From Pseudopithomyces maydicus (Eukaryota > Ascomycota > Dothideomycetes > Pleosporales > Didymosphaeriaceae), in contig JANTUC010000004.1 of the NCBI GenBank assembly GCA_026873275.1, forward strand, positions 1,612,001 to 1,676,000: a stretch of 64,000 nt of DNA, written 5' to 3'. A model generated the notes under the pieces. The model ran no database searches. It was not told where the DNA came from and saw nothing but the letters and a program-made list of their open reading frames with translations. The position numbers and the translations under genes were made by a program. This document shows, in pieces, positions 55,007 to 64,000 of this stretch (positions are counted from its first letter, which is position 1; the number at the start of each line of letters is the position of its first letter).

Positions 55007-55621
55007 CTGCTGCTGCTGCTGCTGCTGCTACCCTTAACCTTACCATCCATCTACCGCCGCAGCTGGCTACCATAGCCGCGATAAGCCGCCTGCCTCACCC
55101 GCACCACCACGCAGCCTCGCCCTCCCCAGGTTCCACCTCAGTCGCCCCTCCAGCGACACGGGACGGACACTGCTCTCTTCTTCCCTCCCTCCATGCCGAG
55201 CCCGTGGTAGCCGACCTCTCGACCAACACCGCAGCCCGCTCGCCCATCGCAATTCCACCGCCAGACTCCGCTGCTGCAGCGCCCCACCAAGCTGCAACCG
55301 AATCGAATTCGACACCGTCCGCCGCCATGCACCTCCACGACTCGCCACTTCACCCGGCCCCGACCACACCCGCGCGACACCAACCTGCAGCACACACCAT
55401 ACATCGTGAAATACCCAAATGCGTTAGACTACGACTTCATTTCTGCCACCTCCCGCGCCCGAGCGCCTCTCTGCAAGTCTCGTGCCTTGAGCACTGGCCC
55501 CGTCCCGTCCAATCCTGCGCCCCACCCCTGGCCTTGAGCGTTCCAGCCCCTCCAGCCCTCTGCAATTCTCCATCGTCGCCATCTGCATCCAATCCTCGAC
55601 CCCCGTCCTCTTGATTGCTAA

Positions 55622-57719
55622 ATGTCTGTCGGCGACTCCCAGCCCGCCACGACGCCTGCCCGGACTGCCTCCCCTACCGGCCATCGTGACTCGACCCTAA
55701 GCCTGTTTGCCCTTCTACTTGCCTTCCGCATCGTGAACGCTTTGACCCTGCGCACCTTCTTCCAGCCTGACGAGTTCTTCCAGTCTCTTGAGCCAGCATG
55801 GCAGCTCGCCTTTGGCCATGACGCCCGCGCCTACATCACATGGGTAAACCTCCACACTCCTACTACCTGACTCTGTGTCTCATTTGGTTTGCAGGAGTGG
55901 TCCGCTCAATTGCGCTCGTCCCTGCACCCCGCCCTGTTCGCTACTATCTACCGCCTGGCCGCCGGACTGGCTGAACGCTGTGCCTTGACCACATCTGATA
56001 GAGCCAACCTGCTCCTGGCTGCCCCAAAACTCACCCAGGCCCTATTTGCAGCACTGCTAGATTGCTACACCTGGAAGCTTGCCGAAAAAGCATACGGTCG
56101 TGCTAGTCGCACTGCATTTACTACTGTGCGTAACCTGATTGCCCAGACCATTGAAAAGAGAAAAAAAATTGCTTGTCATTTCTGATCTCCTCCGTGTCAC
56201 TATAGCTTGCATTGTCCGTATGCAGTCCCTGGCAATGGTTCTGCTCAACCCGAACCCTGTCCAACTGTCTGGAGACGGCTGTCACAACTGTCGCCGTCTA
56301 TTACTGGCCTTGGCATGGGCCGGGGTCCCCAGGATGTGGAAACTCTCTCCATCAGGATAAGAGCTGTGACGGGGCCGCTGGCCAAGACTCCCCAGAGTCC
56401 ATCTCGCAGTGAGTGAAAGGTGCATTGATGGCCCATTGCTAGCGCCGGCACTGATCCATCTTTTGCAGCTTGCGCCTCTCACTGCTCCTGGCAGCTCTCG
56501 CCTGCATTCTACGCCCAACCAATGCCATTGTTTGGCTCGCTCTATCGCTGCCAACATTGTGGCATGCCTCGAACCGGCAACGATATTTCCTGATCCGTGA
56601 AATCTCCCTGTGCGGGTAAGTTGACCTACATCCGCTTACCCATGTTTCCTCTACGTTCGATTGCCGACTATCTTCTCCAACCGGCCATCTACTAACGCAA
56701 TCAGTGCTGTCGTGGTCGCATCTTCTGTCCTCTCCGATAGACTCTATTACGACAAGTGGACCTTTCCTCCTCTCCGGTTCCTCTATTTCAATATCGTCCA
56801 GTCGTTGGCCGTCTTCTATGGCACCAACCGCCCGGATTATTACCTGACCGAAGGTCTGCCCCTCCTTCTCACCACTGCGTTGCCGTTCGCCGTCGTTGGG
56901 CTCTGGCAAACCCTGCGCGGAAGCATCACGTTGCCATCTCAACCCGGTCAGGAATTTGGGTCTCGAATCATACTCCGCAGACTCGCGTGGGCTTCGCTTA
57001 CTATGACCTGTTTTCTGAGCTTGATCGCCCACAAAGAAGTTCGTTTCCTGTACCCTGTACTCCCCTTCCTGCACGTCCTTGCCGCACGCCCTCTGTCCAC
57101 CTTCTTCCCTCCCCGCGCCTCTCTCCCCCGCAGAGCCCTCCTCACTGTTATTCTTACTCTCAACCTTCTCCTCGCCGCCTACGCCTCTCTAGTCCACCAA
57201 CGCGGCGTCGTTGACGTCTTGTCTTATCTCCGCCAGCACCATGAAGAAAAGCTGATCACTCACCTTCGCCCAAATACCACTGTCGCTTTTCTTATGCCCT
57301 GCCACAGCACTCCATGGCGCTCGCATCTCATCTACCCTTCTCTCCACGCCTGGGCTCTGACCTGCGAGCCCCCGATCGACATGCCGCCTTCTGTCCGCCC
57401 CGCATACCTCGATGAGGCAGATCAGTTCTACCTTCACCCTGGTCCGATGGGCTGGTTGGATGAACATATGGAGTCCGTGGAGACGGTCAGAGCGAGTGGG
57501 TCGCGCTCAGCACGGCACTGGGGGCGTGTAGACCCAGGGGTGAAACGTGAAGGGCGACGTCCCTGGCCTGAGCAGCTGGTCTTCTTTGCCCAGCTAGAAT
57601 CAACAATGAGAGAGTATCTTGAAGGGAGTAGATATGAAGAGTGCTGGCGGGGATTCAATTCACAGTGGCATGACGATCGGAGGAGAAACGGTGATGTCGT
57701 GGTTTGGTGCTTGAAGTAG
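55622..57719 (+). CDS. GPI10: GPI mannosyltransferase 3 (Gpi10/PIG-B)
   Basis: Adds the third mannose of the GPI anchor core in the ER membrane, using dolichol-phosphate mannose (glycosyltransferase family 22). Five exons (55,622-55,843; 55,895-56,125; 56,206-56,408; 56,469-56,615; 56,705-57,719) with introns of 51, 80, 60 and 89 bp in consistent phase give 605 aa. The family motif after the first membrane segment is clear: LTLRTFFQPDEFFQSLEPAW (QPDE at 48-51), then WSAQLRSSLHPALFA. Later pieces are CSPWQWFCSTRTLSN, CILRPTNAIVWLAL, RLYYDKWTFPPLRFLYFN and HKEVRFLYPVLPFLHV. Multiple hydrophobic segments fit an ER multispan enzyme. Start at MSVGDSQP is favoured because the first membrane segment follows directly. 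Reading through the second or third intron would stop early, so splicing is required. Confidence 0.92.
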
Positions 57720-59993
57720 AGATGGGATCAAGTTTGTCCCGAGTACTTTTGCGGAACCGCCACTTATGCATTACATGCGTTCTGTGTAGCTATTCTGTAC
57801 AGTTTGCATCTCTGTAGCGTAATACAGAAAGCGATATAAAGTCTTAGGGACATGTGCTTTTCTTGCTAAGAAGAGCAAGATCAACATCTCTCACTAGAAC
57901 AGAGAGTGGAGTATGTTTACACTGGTAGAATTGACTCTTGCTTTGGTCTGAAACAAGAAAAACACAAAGCAACAAGCACAATAGAAGAAAGGCAAGGGTG
58001 AGAGATTCCATGTGTCGCACAGTACCACACCGCATTGCAAGGCTGCTGGCTGAATTAGAATCATAGATGCATAATTGCCCAACGTACGTGCCATCGCACT
58101 TCAAATGTTCCTTCCTATCTAGGCCCACCTCCCGCGCTGCGCCGCGCCGAACAGGGAAAACGGAACAATATGCACCGCGGGTCGGGTCGGCACGCTGGAA
58201 CGCAAGGCGCGCACGCACTGCGATCCTACGGAATGAATCCAACGCCTCCGTATCAGGCCGGAGTGTTGGCGCGGTAGCGTGGATCGAGCGTAAATCCATT
58301 TAGTGGGAGTAAATAGACGCCGGCTTGGACCCGATGGAATGGGAGGTGAGATTGTAGACCGAGAACCAGACGCATGAATGATTCCAATGACGAACCTTCA
58401 ACCCAAGAATTACCGCAAAATACTCACCGTGAGGAGACTGGGGAAGTAAAACTTGCTCTTGGGTTTTTTCTTCAGTTTATGTGGATCATGCGTGTATGTA
58501 CGCTTACAGTACGTGCATTACGTGCCTGCCCTACTGTGTCTACTCGCTTTTCAGTGATCTGTTTCATGTTTATGTTTAACGATGAAGAGGATTGTTCGGT
58601 CCGAAAATGATCTATCTAGCCGTGAATATAATTGGCAGACAATCCGCTCGTCTTGAAATAGCCCAACGAGATTCTGCAGCGTATGTCTGACAATGGTAAA
58701 TATGTGTACTTGCCACGTTCGAAGAGAGCAGTACGGTCTAGCTCAGACAATAGGGTTGAAGCAGGCAAAGTACGTGGCGGGGGAAGCTACTAGGGAGGTA
58801 CTAACTCTGTAATTAGATGGATATCAAATATCAACCAGATGAAGGAACAAGCAGTGCAGTTCTTGAATATTAATCTGATCCTGTGTTAGCGTTCACTCGA
58901 CGTACAAATTCACTTTAGCGGACGTAAAAAATATAAATTCAAGCATTTATAATACCCTCCTTGAGACCTTTCGCAACAAAAAGGCTGGATTTAACGTTAT
59001 TGTAAGTAGCGAGGATCGCAGTACCAACCCAAGTGGAAATTAGTACTGTTTTAAAGTGGCGCAGTTGGCACGCTCGTATGTCACAGTAACATTCGAAATC
59101 AAGCATAGACGCGTAGACTAACTCATCAAAGACCAAAAGTAGTATATAGTTTCACTCATAACAGAATTCATGAGAGATGTCAAGCATTGCCATACAAAAC
59201 AAGGTACATGAATATACGGCCTATTGTGAACGCAATAGTGAGTTCAAATGCATAAGCGTTCTAAGACGTATAGCTGAGATATTTTTTTAACGCGCCAACA
59301 GAAAACATGTGTCTTGCTGTGACCCAATACTCTATATACACATACTTAAGACTGGATTAGGTATTACCAGCCCACGAAAATGCTGACCTAGAAATCTTTA
59401 TGCTCCAATCTGTGGATGTGGATATTTGGTGCTAGCCTAATTGGTATAGTGTTCTTTTTCTTACACTCCAGCAAGATGTTTTGAACTCTCGAGCCTACAC
59501 ACACTGAACCACAAGAAAGAGTATAGGTGATGTATTCCTAAGTACGATAAAGCTGGATAACAAGTACTAGTATAGACAAGGCTAGGACATGTCGTGAGTA
59601 AGACATTGATAAAGTCCCTGGGACCGTCATGAACGCTGTATGTGATAGAGACTGACCCCACCAGGCCCTCGAGCCCCAGGGCCCAAATATACAAGCACTG
59701 CACACAGGAATCATTGTTTGTTGTAATTCCCCACGTACCTCCACCTTGGCAATAAATTGCCTACAATCGATACGTGTTTAAATCTACCTAGATAGGCAAT
59801 TTGCTTACGCGTCGATGCTTGACCAGGACAAGCGTCAATATTGCAGAATGCAATCCTACAGAGTGTAGCTACACCACACTACACGCTATACACAATCGGC
59901 ATAATGCTCCACCTCAAAGATGGCATTAAGATGATATTGTAAATCAGAATCGCTGCGTAACGCACACTATATACCATGTTTCGACAAAGCACA
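57720..59993. other. Intergenic region between convergent genes
   Basis: No coding frame with recognisable features; somewhat AT-rich from 58,600 on. At about 59,426-59,500 there is a tRNA-like sequence with an exact A-box (TAGCCTAATTGG) but a poor B-box and weak pairing. Confidence 0.5.
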
Positions 59994-61280
59994 TCACAGC
60001 AAGACTTTGGCAGCAACGCTGACCAGCCACGCGGCGTCTGCCCATCCGCTACCCTCCTCGGCTGGAGGCGGTTTTGGTTCCGCAGATTCGGCGTCAGCAA
60101 GTCTGGTAGTGCTATTTGATGTCTGCACCGCCGAAGCTGCAATGATAGTTTCGCGTTCGAGCTTCCTTCGCTTAGCTTCTACTTCCCGTCGTAGTTTGAG
60201 CTCCTCTTTGGTCATGTTCTCCGGTCTCATCATCCTGTCCTCTTCCTCTTCCTCCCCTGACGATTCCTCGCCGTCTTCGTCGACGCTGAACAAAGTCCAA
60301 CCCATCAGTCTGTCCATCCAGCCCCCAAGACCAAAACCTCGCTCGCGGGCCAGCCGAGCGACTTCCTCTTCATCACCCTCGCCCTCCTCATCCGCCTCGA
60401 CAAAATCGGGCTCGACAGGGCTATCATCGAACATGGCGTCATCGAGTTCCAAGCTCGGGCGTGCCCCTGGCGTCCTCAGGCCAGACGTCATGGCGAAATC
60501 GGCGCGGCTGCCCACCCGCGAACCTCTTCGACTGTTGCGCGCACTGGGTACGCGGCTGACGACACGGCTCTGAGGGCGTGTCGAGGGGCGTGTCGAGGGT
60601 CGCGAGTGGTGCGGGGCGAAGGCGGCAAGTTCGCCCTCTTGTAGGTGCTCACCAGACATCAGGGCCATGTGGTGGGGACGTTGCGAAGGATGGTCTTCGT
60701 AGTCGTCGGTCTGGTGCACCAGGCTCGTCGAGCTCTCCCTCCGCACCAACCAACCCTGTCCCTTGGAGTCCCTTGTCTCACCAGCGATGGCCAGCCCCGC
60801 GCGATGAAACCATTCATTGGTGGGCTCGCTGGTGTGGTTGCGCTGGGCCGCGGGGCGCAAGGGCAGTGGAGCGGTGGCCTTGCGGGCGTGATGGCGAGCA
60901 TGTGAAGAGGGCTGCTCGTCTGCGAAGCTCACGCCGGGCAGCAGAGCGGTGGTGCTCTTGGCCTTTGGCACGTCGCCTTGGTCGCGAACGGGGACATGTG
61001 GGTTCACGAAGTAGGCGTCGTAGGCGTAGGCGTGGGGTTTCGGGGTGCGGCGGCCATTGCGCGAGTTGCTGCGGCTCTGACTGAGACTGAGAATGCCCGG
61101 GGTGGCGGGTGCGCTCTTCTGGGCAATGTACGAGGTGGTGTGGATGCGGCCTGGGCGCTCGGGGGAGGGCGGCGCCGAGGCATCGAGCTGGCTGCTCAGC
61201 GGGGCGAGGGAGAGATTATGCAGGTTCGGGTAGGAGCGACGAGCAGAGCGTGAGCGTGAGCGGGAGCGGGAGCCATCCAT
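59994..61280 (-). CDS. DUF3984-type fungal protein of unknown function
   Basis: Intronless, 428 aa from the Met at 61,280 (MDGSRSRSRSRSARRSYPNL). The frame stays open upstream to 61,487, but those 69 extra residues are a low-complexity translation of Ser/Thr/His/Pro repeats, so I prefer the inner Met. The protein has an RS-dipeptide N-terminus, conserved-looking blocks SYPNLHNLSLAPLSSQ, YIAQKSAPATPGILSLSQSR and GWLVRRESSTSLV, and a second Arg/Ser-rich part. An acidic segment (DFVEADEEGEGDEEE) precedes RERGFGLGGWMDRLMGWTLF, then an acidic run and a charged helix (KEELKLRREVEAKRRKLERE). This pattern fits the fungal DUF3984 family as I remember it. Function is unknown; a nuclear or membrane-peripheral role is only a guess. 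Confidence 0.75.
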   Translation of the reverse strand: MDGSRSRSRSRSARRSYPNLHNLSLAPLSSQLDASAPPSPERPGRIHTTSYIAQKSAPATPGILSLSQSRSNSRNGRRTPKPHAYAYDAYFVNPHVPVRDQGDVPKAKSTTALLPGVSFADEQPSSHARHHARKATAPLPLRPAAQRNHTSEPTNEWFHRAGLAIAGETRDSKGQGWLVRRESSTSLVHQTDDYEDHPSQRPHHMALMSGEHLQEGELAAFAPHHSRPSTRPSTRPQSRVVSRVPSARNSRRGSRVGSRADFAMTSGLRTPGARPSLELDDAMFDDSPVEPDFVEADEEGEGDEEEVARLARERGFGLGGWMDRLMGWTLFSVDEDGEESSGEEEEEDRMMRPENMTKEELKLRREVEAKRRKLERETIIAASAVQTSNSTTRLADAESAEPKPPPAEEGSGWADAAWLVSVAAKVLL

Positions 61281-62590
61281 GGCGCGGCGCGAGGATTCGA
61301 GGTGGAGATATAGATGGGGATGAATGGGGGTGGAGGTGGAGGTGGAGGCGGAGGCAGAGGATAGGAGGATGGGAGGATGGGAGGGTGTGAGGGTGTGAGG
61401 GCGTGGGGTGCGAGGATGGGAGGATATAACGGCGTGAGGGTGCGAGGCATGCGCAAGTATACTTAGACCACTCCCTCCTAGGTACACAGTCTTCTACCGA
61501 TCATGGATGAGGCCATCGTCTCCCGACCTCGGGAGTCTCCAACTTTCCGTGGCGCACGTGCGCTGAATGCGGCCCCGGGCGAGGGAGCCAGCCGACTTCA
61601 CATGCCGACCCCTGCTGCGTCTCCCAGCGTCCTAGGTACCATTGCCACTGCTCTGCTGAGCGGACGGACGCCCAACGGCCACTGCCAGCGAGCAGCCAGC
61701 GCGGAGCCAGCGCCGTGGGAGCGCTTCCTGGAAAACGCGGTCCAGCCTACGGCCCAGGTCCCCACGGCGAGCTGACCCAGGGCCGTCCGCGGGTTCGCAA
61801 CGCCCCCGTGACGTATGGACCGCTGCTCGCGGGGAAAGCTCGGCCGCCGTGTGCTTGTGCTGCTCATGACTAATCCCAAGAAATTCGACGGTGCTGTGGT
61901 CGAATCCTCACAGGTGCTGGGAAGCCCTCTTTCTTCAACACTACTGCCCACCAGCGCCTAGTGCTCTAGTCCGTCTTGCCTCGCCCACGTAGTCACACCC
62001 ACACCCACACCCGCACACGCACACGCACACAGGAGAGAGAGAGATTCACGCCCTGCACCAGACATCCCCTCCACGCCCGCCTTCCTCCCTCCTCCCTCCT
62101 CCCTCCTTCCTTGGTTCACCATGCACATCGCCAATCCTACGGTCTGCACCCGCAATACACGATGCATCCTTTGAACCAACGGTGATCGCGAAGTAAGTCA
62201 TTTCCCCACCTGTCTGCTGTCCTTGATCGACCCAACCCACCCGCTGGGAAACTTGGTAGCCTCGCACGCGACACTCTGCCATATCAAAGTATCACATAAT
62301 GCCTTTTTTTTCACTCTGGCTCACCCTGCAACCAGGCTCAGCTCCGCAGCCATCTGCCTTCTCTCCTACAAGAGAACGAATCCTCCTGCCCACCAAAATT
62401 CTCCATCCAGCCCTTAACACCGAATCCTCCGTCCGAAACGCGAAGCCCCGAGCGCCGGAACAAGCGGACTGGCTTGCCTCTTGTGACGTGCCTCAGACTT
62501 CGATCACGTCCAGCCAGCCCTTCGAGGTTGCACAACACCATCTCCTTACTCTGACCCGCACCGCCACCCGCCGGCCTCCTGTTCGAGACC
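61281..62590. other. Intergenic/divergent promoter region
   Basis: It contains GGAGGTGGAGG and GTGAGGGT repeats near 61,328-61,415 and a (CA)n-type run followed by (GA)n at about 61,991-62,043. A small frame at 61,503-61,775 (+, 90 codons) has no recognisable feature. Toward 62,590 the DNA is pyrimidine-rich on the + strand, as in a fungal 5' leader. Confidence 0.5.
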
Positions 62591-63379
62591 ATGTCTACCA
62601 CCAGCGTCGAACAGCCCACTGCCCGGGGCAGCCTGCTCACCAGTATTCAGACCTGCCTCGCCAGCCTCGGCCTGAACCATGACAAGCTGTTGACAGAGCA
62701 CGCTGCGTGCACCCACCACGAGGACCTTGAGTCGGACGAGAACGTTGGCCACGCAGCCAAAACCCGAACCCCATCTCCCATTACCGAGACCATTGCCCCT
62801 GGACGCTTGCGTTCCTTGTTTCCACCGAACAATTATGGTGCCGTAGTTCCAGGCGCCGTCTACCGGAGCAGCTACCCGCAGGAGAAGAACTTTGACTTCT
62901 TGGAAAGCTTGAAACTCAAAACCATCATCACTCTCGTCCCCGAGGATATCCCGCCCGAGTACAGCGACTTCATGGAAAGGGCCGGCATCCAGCACTTCCA
63001 AGTGCACATCAATGCCAACAAGGGCGCTGTTCGAGTTCAGAGCTGCGACATCAACCGTGCTCTCAATATTGTTCTCGACCGCTCCAACCACCCCATCCTC
63101 ATCCACTGCAACAAAGGGAAGCATCGCACCGGGTGCCTTGTTGCCTCTTTGCGTCGGCTCCAGGGGACTGACATTGACGCTGTTCGTCAGGAGTACCACG
63201 TCTACTCGGACCCCAAGGCTCGCTTCTGGGATGAGGTCTTTTTCGAGCAATTTGATCTCAACACAGTCATGTGGCATGCGCGCAAGGAGAATTGGATTGC
63301 TCCCGCTGTCGAGGGCGCGCCCCTCTCGCCTCCCCCGTCCCCAGTTTTGTCGCTATACGTTCCGAAACCTGAGACGTAA
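62591..63379 (+). CDS. Siw14-type atypical dual-specificity phosphatase (PFA-DSP)
   Basis: Intronless, 262 aa. After an N-terminal extension of about 70 residues the PFA-DSP domain begins: RSLFPPNNYGAVVPGAVYRS, then FDFLESLKLKTIITLVPEDI, FQVHINANKG and the P-loop IHCNKGKHRTG. Cys173 and Arg179 are the CX5R catalytic pair, and the Lys/His-rich loop is typical of this family. The end is HARKENW followed by a Pro-rich tail. Yeast Siw14 removes the beta-phosphate from the 5-position of inositol pyrophosphates, so a role in inositol-pyrophosphate signalling is likely; paralogues of the Oca group have less clear activity. Start at MSTTSVEQ follows a pyrimidine-rich leader. Confidence 0.9.
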   Translation: MSTTSVEQPTARGSLLTSIQTCLASLGLNHDKLLTEHAACTHHEDLESDENVGHAAKTRTPSPITETIAPGRLRSLFPPNNYGAVVPGAVYRSSYPQEKNFDFLESLKLKTIITLVPEDIPPEYSDFMERAGIQHFQVHINANKGAVRVQSCDINRALNIVLDRSNHPILIHCNKGKHRTGCLVASLRRLQGTDIDAVRQEYHVYSDPKARFWDEVFFEQFDLNTVMWHARKENWIAPAVEGAPLSPPPSPVLSLYVPKPET

Positions 63380-64000
63380 ATTCGTCCAATATTCTCTTCA
63401 CTCCCACGACAGTTTTTTTTTTTGTATTGCTTTTTGATCAACACACACACAAAGACTGGCCATCTTTGCTCCTGCATCAGCGGCGGCGTCGGATGGAAGG
63501 ATACGAAAGTGCACACCATACCATCCCCAAAGGTTCTGTCCAGGCGTTCGCAACGACTACCGGTTTAGGTCTGCATTTCAGAGCGCGCTCTGGGTTTTTG
63601 GGTTCATACATGGCATTACATCGGAGTTCGTGCTTCAGTCCACGGGCGGACTGCTCGTTTCCACCAAAAAGGTGTCGATCGACTGATTGGACTTCTGCTT
63701 CCAACATTCTGGTTCGAGTGCATTTGTATTACTAGGGTGAAAATTCTGACAGATTGAGTGCTCCTTGTTGGCAATATCGATGCCAAGTGTGAACACCTAT
63801 ACTTCGTACATGTCATTCGTCTCTGCTAACGCCAAACTGCCCTGCATCGCCTGTCCCTGTGTGCCCTGCGTGCGCTTACCTCCTGCAGCTCAGGACTGTG
63901 AGTTCTGCATTAGCGCCAACTGTGCGTTTACTCCATTTCTACCGGCTGGCAGGTTCGGGCCGGATCGTCTACTGTACGTTCCACGCAGCGTAATGCAACC
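63380..64000. other. 3' flank and unassigned window end
   Basis: It starts with a T9-10 tract about 35 bp after the phosphatase stop. No gene is recognised up to the window end. Confidence 0.5.

Larger units (their letters stand above)
53886..55621. promoter_or_regulatory. Divergent promoter region of the kinase and GPI10, repeat-rich
   Basis: 1.7 kb between the start codons. It is rich in simple and iterated repeats (listed separately) and in GGT/GCT triplet runs. Long frames on both strands (for example + 54,979-55,614) are low-complexity translations of these repeats and show no domain, so I do not call them genes. Confidence 0.6.

Noticed and set aside
54531..55614. Frames of 180 and 211 codons in the kinase/GPI10 intergenic region
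   Set aside because: They consist of translated triplet and minisatellite repeats with no domain and overlap on opposite strands.
61281..61487. 69-residue N-terminal extension of the DUF3984-type protein
   Set aside because: Translated simple repeats (Ser/Thr/His/Pro); the conserved RS-rich start begins at the inner Met.

Overview
The window looks like nuclear DNA of a filamentous ascomycete (Pezizomycotina; Dothideomycetes is my guess, not shown by the sequence). Evidence: short GT-AG introns, mostly 44-140 bp; a Zn2Cys6 regulator; a QutR-like quinate repressor homologue; a fungal-type SNF1-activating kinase; and a large block mutated in the style of repeat-induced point mutation (RIP). The block is almost devoid of CpA/TpG and saturated with TpA.

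Layout. Bases 1 to about 18,960 form an AT-rich, gene-free, RIP-degraded transposon graveyard. It holds a Ty3/gypsy chromovirus-like pol relic on the + strand (1-3,600), a probable second gypsy relic on the - strand (about 5,950-6,500), and a complete but dead Ty1/copia element on the - strand (8,703-16,447) with two 190-bp LTRs. The copia element lies inside an older pair of direct repeats (7,122-7,344 and 18,035-18,256). A tRNA-Arg(UCU) with an intron (19,015-19,107, -) sits at the edge of this block. Next come a decayed short-chain dehydrogenase (19,762-20,997) and an unassigned GC-richer stretch.

From 22 kb on, the window is gene-bearing but loosely packed: a QutR-like repressor/pseudo-enzyme (22,351-24,426, +), a Zn2Cys6 transcription factor (25,785-28,631, +), glutathione reductase (32,626-34,459, -) divergent from a small one-span membrane protein (34,965-35,455, +), an SLC25 mitochondrial carrier (36,175-37,592, +), an Aim34-like mitochondrial SAP protein (39,248-40,140, -), tRNA-Pro(CGG) (41,624-41,725, +), a SET-domain protein (42,168-43,499, +), a rhodanese (43,947-44,369, +), a secreted intradiol-dioxygenase-like protein (44,568-45,809, -), a CaMKK/Ssp1/Sak1-type kinase (49,842-53,885, -), the GPI-anchor mannosyltransferase Gpi10 (55,622-57,719, +), a DUF3984-type protein (59,994-61,280, -) and a Siw14-type phosphatase (62,591-63,379, +).

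Most genes are unrelated housekeeping or signalling genes. Possible functional links are the QutR-like protein with the adjacent Zn2Cys6 factor, and the mitochondrial or redox run (glutathione reductase with a presequence, the small membrane protein, the carrier, Aim34). Two genes, the Zn2Cys6 factor and the carrier, each carry an apparent single-base frameshift at a C homopolymer, which could be sequence errors or real lesions. I found no convincing new multi-gene system. The most unusual material is the RIP block, its boundary tRNA and the iterated repeats in the kinase/GPI10 divergent promoter.
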